NCBI RefSeq assembly: GCF_001625575.1
Contig: NZ_AUXV01000073.1
Location: forward strand, 124,001 to 188,000
Reading direction: 5' to 3'
From: Pseudoalteromonas luteoviolacea S2607
GTDB lineage: Bacteria; Pseudomonadota; Gammaproteobacteria; Enterobacterales; Alteromonadaceae
Length of the DNA: 64,000 bases
Shown: positions 27,235 through 34,786 of the stretch, one piece after another
Layout of the letters: every line of letters starts with the position of its first letter
Numbering within the stretch: the first letter of the stretch is position 1
Program-made: the position numbers and the translations under genes
The notes under the pieces: model-generated
Database searches by the model: none
The model's input: the letters and a program-made list of their open reading frames with translations, nothing else
What the model was told of the DNA's origin: nothing

Positions 27235-27252
27235 TGAATCATTTCCTCGAAT

Positions 27253-27331
27253 GTTTACCGTGGAAACAAATCTAGCAAAACAAGTTTACCGTGTAAACAT
27301 TTTTATCTATTATTTTGTTTACACGGTAAAT
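27253..27331. promoter_or_regulatory. three copies of a GTTTACCGTGTAAAC operator
   Basis: Site 1 (27253-27267, GTTTACCGTGGAAAC), site 2 (27284-27298, GTTTACCGTGTAAAC) and site 3 (27317-27331, the same sequence inverted with one change) are spaced 31 and 33 bases apart, close to three helical turns each. They end 41 bases before the ATG of the small RHH-like gene. The arrangement fits cooperative binding by a repressor, most simply the product of the adjacent gene acting on its own promoter. Confidence 0.65.
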
Positions 27332-27372
27332 TGATATAGGATTAAGTTAGTTTGAATAAAGAGTTAAAGTTA

Positions 27373-27594
27373 ATGGCGCAAAGTAAAGATGAGCGAAAAG
27401 CCTCAATTGCTGCGGCTAGAAAAGCACATCATGAAGCACAGAAAAAAGAAAAGAAGCGCATTGATGCATATGTAGAACCAGCAACTAAAGATGGGCTAAA
27501 AGAGATTAAGGCCTGCTTTAGTGATGTGAAAAATGAAGGGCAGGCGATAGATAAGGCGGTAGAGGTCGCGCTAAGCGCATTAAAATCCAGCTAA
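27373..27594 (+). CDS. ribbon-helix-helix-like small DNA-binding protein
   Basis: A 73-residue very basic protein. Its N-terminal half is Lys/Arg/Ala-rich (SKDERKASIAAARKAHHEAQKK). The second half, KRIDAYVEPATKDGLKEI followed by GQAIDKAVEVALSALKS, has the strand-helix-helix pattern of RHH repressors. The frame opens at a TTG (27352), but the ATG at 27373 is the more usual start; neither has a strong ribosome binding site. It lies under the triple operator and 39 bases ahead of the DUF2971 gene. The family assignment is by pattern only. Confidence 0.6.
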   Translation: MAQSKDERKASIAAARKAHHEAQKKEKKRIDAYVEPATKDGLKEIKACFSDVKNEGQAIDKAVEVALSALKSS

Positions 27595-27633
27595 TAAATT
27601 AATAGTTAAGATTATAAAACCAATAAGGTAGAT

Positions 27634-28518
27634 ATGAATAAAGACACTGAAAAGGAAGCTCCAATGAAGGCTTATTTATATAAGTTCAGGGAAATGAACA
27701 CAAACTCAATCACTTGCTTAGCAAATGCTACATTATGGTTTTCAAAATTTGATGATTTAAACGATCCATTCGAAGCTACATTTGATATTGATACTATTTT
27801 AGATTCGGCAGATATCAATGAGCTTATAAAGCAAACAAAGAAGTATGCAAAGATTTTTGATGAGCGTAAACCTGGGTCTGTTCCAGACATTAATTCCCGA
27901 TTTATTGGAACTTATATGTCACTAGGAGAAGAACGGTTCAAGGAGCAGGCGAAGAAACTTATAAAAGACTTTGCCAACACTCTCCTTGACGATATGAAAA
28001 GAAGTAATGGTGTACTTTCCATGTCTTCGGACATCCCAATGGAACAATTTGTGATTGAGGATTCGAATGTCGCTAATTTACCAATGTGGTCTCATTACGC
28101 TGATGGTCTCAGAGGTTTTTTGATGTGTTTCGATGAAGGAATGCTAATACATAGTCTTAAAGAGCTGAATGAAGGGTATTTTGCGTCAAACTCTGTAGCT
28201 TATGATGTTAGCCCTCCTAAGCTTCAATTATCAGATGCCGATAATAGTATCATTGAGCGTGATTCAGTATTTCAAGCACTTAGCAGTAAGCACGAAACCT
28301 TTTTAAATGAAGTTGAGCGTAGAATTCTTACAAATGAATATGGCTTAAAGAAATACTCACCTGAAGCCTTGAGGATGTTATTCATTGGGGAGAAAATGCC
28401 AGAAGATCAGGTTGAGTTAATCAAATTGATAATCAAGCAGAAATATCCTCATACTGAAATTTTTAGAGTACATATAACATACGGTCATTACGCTATAAGG
28501 CTTGAACGGTTAAAGTAA
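27634..28518 (+). CDS. DUF2971-domain protein
   Basis: A 294-residue protein with the DUF2971 landmarks YLYKFREMN, LWFSKFDDLNDPFEATF near the N-terminus and MWSHYADGLRGFLMCFDEG in the middle; the C-terminal part ends KQKYPHTEIFRVHITYGHYAIRL. There is no signal peptide. Two starts are possible: 27634 (AAGG 8 bases ahead) or 27664 (AAGGA 7 bases ahead), the latter beginning right at the conserved region. DUF2971 proteins are often found in genomic islands and near defence or toxin genes, but their activity is not established. Pairing with an RHH repressor suggests a toxin-antitoxin-like or defence module. Confidence 0.75.
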   Translation: MNKDTEKEAPMKAYLYKFREMNTNSITCLANATLWFSKFDDLNDPFEATFDIDTILDSADINELIKQTKKYAKIFDERKPGSVPDINSRFIGTYMSLGEERFKEQAKKLIKDFANTLLDDMKRSNGVLSMSSDIPMEQFVIEDSNVANLPMWSHYADGLRGFLMCFDEGMLIHSLKELNEGYFASNSVAYDVSPPKLQLSDADNSIIERDSVFQALSSKHETFLNEVERRILTNEYGLKKYSPEALRMLFIGEKMPEDQVELIKLIIKQKYPHTEIFRVHITYGHYAIRLERLK

Positions 28519-28847
28519 GGTTTATTACGGAGAAACCCGAAGGGATTAACCATGAAATTTGATGTTGTTTTTTTGCAGCATCCGCAAGTGCTGCAAGTGG
28601 TGGCGGTGGGATTTGGCCTAAGCATAAAACATGGTCCTGGTAGCATTCCAGATCCACCTCGTGTGGTTTAAGAAAGGTGCAGAGGGTTATCAATTCTCTG
28701 CGCTAACTTGAATAAGTTTTAACATGAACTGTCAAATTCGAATAATAGAACTCAATCAAATCTGACAGCCGCATATGTGCCAGAAGCAGACAATGGTAAC
28801 TTTTCGTATAAATGTCCCTGTAAGTTTACAAAAACATTATACAATTC
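28519..28847. other. intergenic with attC-like inverted repeat
   Basis: No gene is supported. From 28701 to 28853 the ends form an imperfect inverted repeat: CGCTAA at 28701-28706 and TTAGCG at 28848-28853, with further partial pairing inward (ATAAGTTTT against AAAACATTAT). The right end overlaps the stop codon of the minus-strand gene at 28848, as attC sites of integron cassettes do. Confidence 0.35.
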
Positions 28848-29342
28848 TTAGCGACGACCATACCTTGCTAGTTTCATGAGTTTAAGTATTTCGTCATCTG
28901 GGTAAGGAGCTAATTTAACACTAAGCATAATATTTGTTGTATCAATAGCTTTTGAGCCATTTCTTGATAAAACATTTCTATTATACCTAATACGTAACTT
29001 TAAAAACCGTCCCTGATTAAAATTTATAATTTCGGCATCCAATATATTAACCCAGGGTATCAAATCTTTGAATCCATACTTATTTAGCCCTCTACGGAAG
29101 ATGCCTTCTTTATGTATTTCAACACGCGCAGTAAGAACTATAACTATTGAGAATATAACTCCGAGTAGCGGTGGCAACAAAAAAACACTTAGAACAACTC
29201 CCTTATGGTCAACTAGTTGAGATATTTCCACTCCATTGTATAGAAAAAAAACAATGATAAATAGATAACAACCTATAGACGAGAATAATATAAAATTCCT
29301 AATAGTTGATTTAGTTGGCTTTAATCTAATTGGAGGGGTCAT
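28848..29342 (-). CDS. two-helix membrane protein of unknown function
   Basis: A 164-residue protein with two transmembrane helices near the N-terminus (about residues 15-37 and 47-70). The following cytoplasmic beta-rich part (VEIHKEGIFRRG, GFKDLIPWVNILDAEII, RFLKLRIRYN) resembles bacterial PH-like domains. There is no obvious ribosome binding site ahead of the ATG. It lies in tandem with the frameshifted gene upstream and is flanked on both sides by CTAAC/GTTAG-type sequences. Confidence 0.6.
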   Translation of the reverse strand: MTPPIRLKPTKSTIRNFILFSSIGCYLFIIVFFLYNGVEISQLVDHKGVVLSVFLLPPLLGVIFSIVIVLTARVEIHKEGIFRRGLNKYGFKDLIPWVNILDAEIINFNQGRFLKLRIRYNRNVLSRNGSKAIDTTNIMLSVKLAPYPDDEILKLMKLARYGRR

Positions 29343-29351
29343 ATTTAGTCG

Positions 29352-29379
29352 CTAACGCCTTGTTTAATTAACTTGTTAG
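29352..29379 (-). repeat. attC-like short inverted repeat
   Basis: Minus strand: CTAACAAGTTAATTAAACAA followed by GGCGTTAG, beginning at the stop codon of the gene at 29376 and ending 10 bases before the next gene. The CTAAC/GTTAG ends and position between same-strand genes resemble an integron attC site, but at 28 bases it is much shorter than normal. Confidence 0.35.
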
Positions 29380-29918
29380 TTGCCGATTGGGCTATTAATA
29401 AGCTTTGTTTGTACTATGTCTTTTCCCAAGTACTCTTCTACTTTAACAAGCTTAGGCTCTTTATCATCAATTCTTTGGTATGTTGCAACGAGGTATTTTT
29501 GATTTTGTGTTTGCTTTTTCATCACAGCTTTATCGCCTAGCTTTTTTCCTGTATGAGATAGCTTTCGAAATCAAAGTTTTCCGTAAACATTGAGTTTATG
29601 AAAAGTCCCTTTAATTCATCACTAACTAAAACGTTTCCATTTGGAAGTAAAGTTTCTATCCGATACTTACGTTTGTATTCTCTATACTGTTTCTCAACTT
29701 GGTTCTCACTGATTACGACACGAGAGAATTCACCACTTTCAGGATACTCAAATTTAGATATATTTGAAATTTCATCACCTTTACGAACATACGTGAGGAT
29801 AATCTTTCTGCCAGGAGTTTTAAATGGAGCATCCCATACCTGAATGAACTCCTCATAACTTATGTCTTACAACGTCCACCGTTGATGATTTAGTATGGCC
29901 AAATCCATTCTCAGACAT
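29376..29918 (-). pseudogene. hypothetical gene with two compensating frameshifts
   Basis: Starting at ATG 29918 the frame reads MSENGFGHTKSSTVDVVRHK, then shifts by one extra base (near 29856) into a 100-residue stretch with YEEFIQVWDAPFKTPGRK and LLPNGNVLVSDELKGLF. It shifts back through a missing A in the A6 run at 29541-29546 into GDKAVMKKQTQNQKYLVATY and ends SPIGN. The restored product would be about 180 residues and matches no family I know. The shifts may be mutations or sequencing errors, the second being in a homopolymer. Confidence 0.65.
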
Positions 29919-30495
29919 TTTTACTACTCCTTGTAAAGGCAACTAACAGCTTATTAGTGTGCATTTTGATTTAAGGAAGTTATCCACAACCTAAAACTTC
30001 CATACCAATAAGTAATCTTATTTAATACTTTCAGTAGATTAACAGTAGTTTTTTGACCTAGCAATTTATAATTGGATTGAGATAATCGAGCCAAATAAAA
30101 TTTTACATAACGTGCCATACTCATCAGCAAAAGTGCAGGCTTGGTCATGTTATATGTTTATTGGCGTTGCTTTTGTCAGCGACCGTTATTCGATCATCGC
30201 TGTCTGTCAGAAGAAATCTAAACCTATTCATTGAAACTGTAAGCTCAGGTATGAGCTAGTACAGCTAACTTAACCGCTGTAATATGCACAACGGAGAAAC
30301 ATTTTTAATCCTAACCGCCAAATCAGGCTTATCCTTATATTATCAAAATGATACTAACGTTTGAAGTACACCAGAACATCAGGTTCTAATTACCATTTCA
30401 ATTAATCTTCATTCCAACACAGCACAAAGAATAAATATCAACTGGAAGTGTTGATTCGGCTGGTCATATTGGAATGCTGCGCAGAGGTAAGTTAA
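29919..30495. other. intergenic accessory DNA, no supported gene
   Basis: A 64-codon minus-strand frame (29954-30148) has no recognisable features. CTAAC occurs at 29942-29947 and GCTAAC at 30264-30269, extending the series of similar borders at 28701 and 29351, but no hairpin of attC size was identified. Confidence 0.35.
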
Positions 30496-30513
30496 AAGCC
30501 TCTGGTGAGGCTT
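30496..30513 (-). terminator. terminator of the phage-like operon
   Basis: A 7-bp stem (AAGCCTC / GAGGCTT) with a 4-base loop just past the stop codon at 30519; on the minus strand TTTTAAC follows. Confidence 0.6.
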
Positions 30514-30518
30514 CGCAA

Positions 30519-31301
30519 TTATTCATTCAGCTTTTCTTCGATAACTTGAAACATAGAGAGCAACTCGGCAATGTCTTTCTCTTGAGCGCTTTTTTGCTTA
30601 CTTGCTCTTTGCCCAGCCAGAACTCTTTTGTAGTAGTCTGGATCATCTCTTAACTTCTGTAATAGTTTAGCGCGGTCTCTTTCGTAATACCTTTTTCTCT
30701 GCTCTTCGGGCATTTGTCTTTTGTATTCTCGCAAATACTCATTCACCCACTCTCGGTTTTCTTCATGCCATGCTTTGTAGTACGCCTTCACATGGTCTTT
30801 ATTTCTATCGTACCAATCTAACCAGTTTTGCTTTTGCTTCGCCCTGTACTCAGGATCCAACCTTCTTTGCGCGCTTAGCTTTCGCGCGTACTCTTTGCTC
30901 TTTCTTTTTGCATCAGGGTTTCGCTCAAGATAATCAAGCCGCTGCTGAGCCCTTTTTTGTGAAAAATTGGGGTCATCGGCCTTTTTCTTATGGTAAATCG
31001 CCAACGAGCGGTTTTTTGCGTCGATTTTTTTACATTCTGGTGAGCATATATTGGTTTTGTTTGGATCAGTAATTGGCCCTCCGCACACAGTGCAAGGTCC
31101 CTTCATGCAAGGGATGCAAGCATACTTTGCACTATGAGACTTTGCATGAGATTCGCAATAGGGGATCCAGTTGTTTGGATACACCTCCTCTCGCCCACAA
31201 TCACAACGGATAAGCCAGAGCTTTTCTCGCTTCCTATTGAGCTTGCAGCCAACATGCTGAATCACTGTCATTTTACCAAATTTTTTCCCTTCAAGCGTCA
31301 T
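30519..31301 (-). CDS. phage-like zinc-finger protein
   Basis: A 260-residue protein. The N-terminus LEGKKFGKMTVIQHVGCK and LIRCDCGREE match the GxxFGxLTVI...CxCG segment common in phage HNH/AP2-type proteins. Next comes a Zn-ribbon-like CTVCGGPITD...CSPEC, and then a highly charged helical tail rich in Arg, Lys, Glu and Tyr with semi-regular repeats (DPNFSQKRAQQR, NPDAKRKSKEYARK, DPEYRAKQKQ, DPDYYKRVLAGQ). The nuclease motif itself is not evident. It is the last gene of a four-gene operon and starts 10 bases after the previous stop. DNA binding is likely; further function is unknown. Confidence 0.6.
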   Translation of the reverse strand: MTLEGKKFGKMTVIQHVGCKLNRKREKLWLIRCDCGREEVYPNNWIPYCESHAKSHSAKYACIPCMKGPCTVCGGPITDPNKTNICSPECKKIDAKNRSLAIYHKKKADDPNFSQKRAQQRLDYLERNPDAKRKSKEYARKLSAQRRLDPEYRAKQKQNWLDWYDRNKDHVKAYYKAWHEENREWVNEYLREYKRQMPEEQRKRYYERDRAKLLQKLRDDPDYYKRVLAGQRASKQKSAQEKDIAELLSMFQVIEEKLNE

Positions 31302-31311
31302 TTTGGATCAG

Positions 31312-31938
31312 CTATTTAATATCTACACCGTAATGCTCACTTAATGCAGCGAGCGCCGAATCAATATCTATTCTGGTCCTGCCCACTACCAAGGCATTAT
31401 CTTGAACCTCAACTTTTTTAATAGTTCTAGGTCTAGTCTTAGCTTTAATATTTACAGATCGCTTTATTAGCTCTTTTTGTTCAGATACGCTTCTGATCGC
31501 GCCATCCCTGAACACTCTGGAAAGCTGCTGAGCGGGAATTTCAGAAAGCTTGAGTTTTTCGCTTTGCGCTTCACCATTGTTGTTAGTAACCACATCAACA
31601 ACGTCATCTTTTGCTAGTTTACTCTGAAGCCTTAGCGGTAAATTAGCCAGAGCATTTAAGAGGCCCCTTTGCCCAACATATTTAAAAGCCAGCTCTGCCA
31701 TTAAGCGCTTATTTGCTATCATCTCGATATAAAGCATGGCTCCTTTTCTAAACTCGTCCATGTTTTCGCCGCGACGGTCTAACTCCCTCCAAACATTGGC
31801 CATATGTTCAAATAGCTTAACAGATACCCCTAGGGACGCTTGAAATGACTTTTTCAGCTCCTCCGTTGTAAATGACTGCAATTGATGTTCGCTTGGCAAC
31901 TCAGCGTTTAGTTCAGTTAATTGGTTATCTAAATTCAT
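31312..31938 (-). CDS. hypothetical protein of the phage-like operon
   Basis: A 208-residue, mostly helical cytoplasmic protein with no recognised family. It has an acidic/amphipathic N-terminal half and a basic stretch KAKTRPRTIKKVEV near residue 170. ATGA overlap with the upstream HTH gene shows coupling. Confidence 0.6.
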   Translation of the reverse strand: MNLDNQLTELNAELPSEHQLQSFTTEELKKSFQASLGVSVKLFEHMANVWRELDRRGENMDEFRKGAMLYIEMIANKRLMAELAFKYVGQRGLLNALANLPLRLQSKLAKDDVVDVVTNNNGEAQSEKLKLSEIPAQQLSRVFRDGAIRSVSEQKELIKRSVNIKAKTRPRTIKKVEVQDNALVVGRTRIDIDSALAALSEHYGVDIK

Positions 31939-32117
31939 TTGCCTTCCATTCCTTTAAGGGCCCACCAAACCCACGCAGGGAATTGGCCTGTTTTTTTCCA
32001 GTTTATTACTTGCTGTTTGGTGTATTCAACTCGTCTGCAAAATTCGTTCTGGGAAATCCCGACTTGCGTCAGCATCTCCGAGAACTGCGCTACTTTCCCG
32101 CGCGGAAGTCCTCCCAA
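31935..32117 (-). CDS. small helix-turn-helix protein
   Basis: A 60-residue protein dominated by an XRE-like HTH: FSEMLTQVGISQNEFCRRVEYTKQQVINWKKTGQFPAWVWWALKG (read in segments over residues 12-56). Starting at TTG 32117 keeps the first helix complete; the ATG at 32075 would cut it. The start overlaps the preceding gene by 28 bases, and GGGAGG lies within that overlap. It is the best candidate to bind the palindrome at 32337-32361 and autoregulate the operon. Confidence 0.6.
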   Translation of the reverse strand: MGGLPRGKVAQFSEMLTQVGISQNEFCRRVEYTKQQVINWKKTGQFPAWVWWALKGMEGK

Positions 32118-32284
32118 AGCCCAATAGCTGAATCTGCAAGCTGGTCCATTGCGAAATCGGTTTCAGCGTCACCAAACATGGCAATAAAGTTTTCTTCTGT
32201 GAAATACGCTTTCACTTCTTTTTCTGATGTGAATTGAGTAGCATCGAAAGCGCATACATCGTTTAGGTAAGTTTGAATTTCCAT
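32090..32284 (-). CDS. small acidic protein, first gene of the phage-like operon
   Basis: A 64-residue, strongly acidic protein (MEIQTYLNDVCAFDATQF...) with no recognised family. AAGGAG lies 6 bases before the ATG, and a 25-bp palindrome lies about 50 bases upstream. Small acidic proteins encoded beside a repressor are often its antagonist or DNA mimics, but nothing here proves this. Confidence 0.6.
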   Translation of the reverse strand: MEIQTYLNDVCAFDATQFTSEKEVKAYFTEENFIAMFGDAETDFAMDQLADSAIGLWEDFRAGK

Positions 32285-32336
32285 GGTGTTCTCCTTGATG
32301 ATTTTTAATGCAATGTTGTTTGCTGTTGGAATTAAC

Positions 32337-32361
32337 TGTAGGTAAAATTATTTTACCTACA
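32337..32361. promoter_or_regulatory. perfect 25-bp palindromic operator
   Basis: Two perfect 12-base arms, TGTAGGTAAAAT and ATTTTACCTACA, flank a single T. The site lies about 50 bases upstream of the first gene of the 32284-30519 operon, in the region where its promoter must be. A dimeric regulator, plausibly the HTH protein of the same operon, would fit it. Confidence 0.65.
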
Positions 32362-32465
32362 TTTTGTATTTTTTTTCATCAAAGCCAATCAACACCTTTC
32401 AATGTTGGAATATTGCGCGTTGTCAAAACAGGGTTACACCTTATCCACTTTTTCTGTGGAAGATA

Positions 32466-33722
32466 TCAGCACTTTATAACCGGAATATCCGGCCATCTTG
32501 TTGTATAGCGCGGAGACAAAAACTCTCTGCGCATTTCCCAGTTTTTACTTTGTAGCTCTGAGCCAATACAAGCAGCAGTAGAGCCATATCTGCTGTTTAT
32601 CTCGTCTAAGCACTTCATGAGCTCTGGCTTATCTTGCGATTGATTGAACATATCAGACTGTTGAAACACATCGTCTTCCAACTCGATAGCTCCTACGCCA
32701 GCTTTATAGTACCTAACGCCTGCTTTATATAGCTGGCTAAATAAACTCTCTACAGCATTAGCGAACACAGTTGCATCATTTGAGGCAACTGGAAGCTCTT
32801 TAATGAAAGACTTTTTGAAATAGTCATTCTCGTGTGGCGAACTGTGGGCAAAAATCACGATGCGTTTTGCCAATGAGTTTTGCTTTCTTAGCTTTTTAGT
32901 GACGATAGAACAGTGCGAAGCGAGTGATGCTTTGAGAGAGAAAGGCTCAGTAACCCGCTCACCAAAGCTTCTTGTGCTATAAACTTCTTTCTTTCTCTGC
33001 TTTACTTCATCCCACGACAAGCATTCTTTGCCATTTAATTCAGTAATTGTGCGCTCGAGCACAATGCTAAATTGTTGCCTCATGAGCCTCGGGTTTTGCT
33101 TTGCTAAGTCGAGCGCTGTTTCGACGCCGAATAGTTGCAGCTTTTTAGTTAGTCTTCTCCCAACTCCCCAAACGTCACCAACACCCATTTTAGACAGTAT
33201 TTGCCTGCGACTTTGTTCGTTATCGATCACAGCCACGCCAGTAGCGTTAGGGAACTTTTTGGCAGCATGGTTTGCTGCTTTTGCCAATGTTGGAGTAGGG
33301 CCGAAGCCTACGCCTACAGGTAGTTTTGTTTTTCGCCAAACCGAACGGCGTATTAAGTGGCCGTAGTCATACCAAGAGCTAACAACATCGCCGTAGCCGT
33401 CGAATTTCAAAAATGACTCATCGATAGAGTAGATATAGTGATTGTCGCTAAACTGATTAATGACGTTCATCATTTTATCTGACAAATCAGCATACAGCTC
33501 ATAGTTCGACGACTTAATAACTACACCATTCTTTTGCAGAATGTCCTTCAATTTGAAATATGGCTCGAACTTGGGAATGCCTAAGCGCCTTGCTTCTGGT
33601 GAGGCTGCAACTATACAGCCGTCATTGTTCGATAGGACCACAACTGGCTTTTTTCTTATGCTCGGATCAAACACCTTCTCTGCAGATGCATAAAATGCAG
33701 TGGCATCTACTAGTGTATACAT
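32466..33722 (-). CDS. umuC: UmuC, catalytic subunit of DNA polymerase V
   Basis: This 418-residue Y-family translesion polymerase has its catalytic carboxylates at D6 (YTLVDATAFYASAE) and D101-E102 (YSIDESF), the same numbering as E. coli UmuC. The steric-gate region, the helix-hairpin-helix MGVGDVWGVGRRLTKKL and the UmuC-type C-terminus are present. The start overlaps umuD by 13 bases, so the two are coupled. Expression is expected to be SOS-dependent through the LexA box ahead of umuD. Confidence 0.93.
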   Translation of the reverse strand: MYTLVDATAFYASAEKVFDPSIRKKPVVVLSNNDGCIVAASPEARRLGIPKFEPYFKLKDILQKNGVVIKSSNYELYADLSDKMMNVINQFSDNHYIYSIDESFLKFDGYGDVVSSWYDYGHLIRRSVWRKTKLPVGVGFGPTPTLAKAANHAAKKFPNATGVAVIDNEQSRRQILSKMGVGDVWGVGRRLTKKLQLFGVETALDLAKQNPRLMRQQFSIVLERTITELNGKECLSWDEVKQRKKEVYSTRSFGERVTEPFSLKASLASHCSIVTKKLRKQNSLAKRIVIFAHSSPHENDYFKKSFIKELPVASNDATVFANAVESLFSQLYKAGVRYYKAGVGAIELEDDVFQQSDMFNQSQDKPELMKCLDEINSRYGSTAACIGSELQSKNWEMRREFLSPRYTTRWPDIPVIKC

Positions 33723-34123
33723 TTAGTTAATTCCGAATTGCTGCGATGCATACGAACAGAGCCAATGACGACACCTTCAAGTTGAAAGTTATCGCAATCA
33801 CTAATTCTTACTGACGAACAAATCGGCGAAGCAGAGCGCAACAATCGATTCTCAACGTCTAATAATTTACAAACAAACTCGTTATTAAAATTCGCAACTA
33901 TCACGTCATTCTGTTGCGGTTGCACGGCTCTATCTACTACAAGTAAATCGCCGTCGAATATTCCCACGCCCTGCATCGAATCACCGGACGCCAAGCCAAT
34001 GAACGTTGCATTTGGGTGTTGCACTAATAATTGATCTAAAGACAGTCCTAGTTCTCGGTATTCGGCTGCGGGAGACTCAAATCCTGTGATCCCAGCTTGT
34101 GCCTTTATGGGTATTACTTTCAT
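33710..34123 (-). CDS. umuD: UmuD, LexA-like self-cleaving Pol V subunit
   Basis: A 137-residue S24 peptidase. The catalytic dyad is S49 (SGDSMQGVGI) and K86 (NNEFVCKLL), 37 residues apart as in E. coli UmuD (S60/K97). The probable self-cleavage site is Ala10-Gly11, giving a short N-terminal tail. RecA-stimulated cleavage would yield UmuD', which joins UmuC as Pol V. AGGTAACGT precedes the ATG. The LexA box starts 12 bases upstream. Confidence 0.92.
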   Translation of the reverse strand: MKVIPIKAQAGITGFESPAAEYRELGLSLDQLLVQHPNATFIGLASGDSMQGVGIFDGDLLVVDRAVQPQQNDVIVANFNNEFVCKLLDVENRLLRSASPICSSVRISDCDNFQLEGVVIGSVRMHRSNSELTKCIH

Positions 34124-34134
34124 ACGTTACCTAT

Positions 34135-34154
34135 ACTGTTTATATATACAGTAT
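34135..34154 (-). promoter_or_regulatory. LexA (SOS) box ahead of umuDC
   Basis: TACTGTTTATATATACAGTA differs by one base from the symmetrical gammaproteobacterial LexA consensus TACTGTATATATATACAGTA. It lies between the umuD start and its upstream region, so LexA binding would block umuDC transcription until DNA damage. Confidence 0.9.
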
Positions 34155-34334
34155 AAATCTAGTGGATATAGTTTCGCAAGCGAGGAAAAAGATTAGCTAA
34201 TTTTATGGAAAAGCAGGCGTAGCAAAGCACATCTGTAAATTAATAATACAAATGAAATACAAATATAATACAAATGGATTTTTGAAAAGGAGTAGTAGTT
34301 TTCACGTAAGTGATTGAATAGGGATAGGAAAAGC

Positions 34335-34411
34335 TGGTCGGCATAGCAGGATTTGAACCTGCGACCCCTGACACCCCATGACAGTGCGCTACCAAGCTGC
34401 GCTATATGCCG
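34335..34411 (-). tRNA. tRNA-Pro (GGG)
   Basis: A 77-base tRNA with encoded CCA. The acceptor stem is CGGCATA pairing with TATGCCG; the D-arm is AGCGCAGCTTGGTAGCGC and the T-arm is GCAGGTTCAAATCCTGC. The anticodon loop ATGGGGT gives anticodon GGG. It resembles E. coli proL, including the unusual U-U pair in the anticodon stem. Its 3' end points at umuDC and the accessory region, a typical island integration geometry. Confidence 0.93.
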
Positions 34412-34730
34412 ACTTGGTTTGTCACTATAATGATTTTATTTTAAAAGGCAATAACTAATTGGTTTGTTTGGACATTAATTGCGCATAATGCGAGGTTAAT
34501 GTGTTTGAGTGCTTTATCAAGGTATTATCGGGTGCGATTTTCATCGCTATTGGTGCACACGGCTAGCGGACATTTTGGCATGTGTTGAATGCATTTTACT
34601 GCCTCTGTTCGCCTAAATTGCGCACTTTTGTAACAAGCACTACTTAGGCCTTTAAATTGATATGATTAGTTTAATGATATGATTTTATTGAGTATTGTTT
34701 TGCTTCTTTTATGTTTTTGAAAGACAGAAT
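34412..34730. other. intergenic upstream of tRNA-Pro
   Basis: No gene seen. It contains the tRNA promoter at its left end and ends at the terminator of the DUF6702 gene. Confidence 0.4.
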
Positions 34731-34761
34731 AAAAAAGGGAGCGACCCAGCAGGAGGCTCCC
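34731..34761 (-). terminator. terminator of the M1 peptidase operon
   Basis: Stem GGGAGC / GCTCCC with a 13-base loop, followed on the minus strand by six Ts, 26 bases past the DUF6702 stop codon. Confidence 0.8.
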
Positions 34762-34786
34762 TCTTTTCTATAAGGCGTTTACAGGC

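Noticed and set aside
28493..28693. Minus-strand 66-codon frame, and a plus-strand Ala/Ser/Gly-rich run (AASASAASGGGGIWPKH) that could pass for a small peptide core
   Set aside because: The minus frame overlaps the DUF2971 gene; the plus-strand run has no start codon in frame (a stop lies just upstream).
29954..30148. 64-codon minus-strand frame
   Set aside because: No ribosome binding site, family or conserved pattern; possibly non-coding cassette or island DNA.
34335..34411. Search for a duplicated tRNA-Pro 3' end (attL/attR) bordering the accessory region
   Set aside because: No second copy of the T-arm/acceptor sequence was noticed between 24 and 34 kb, so no attachment site is annotated.
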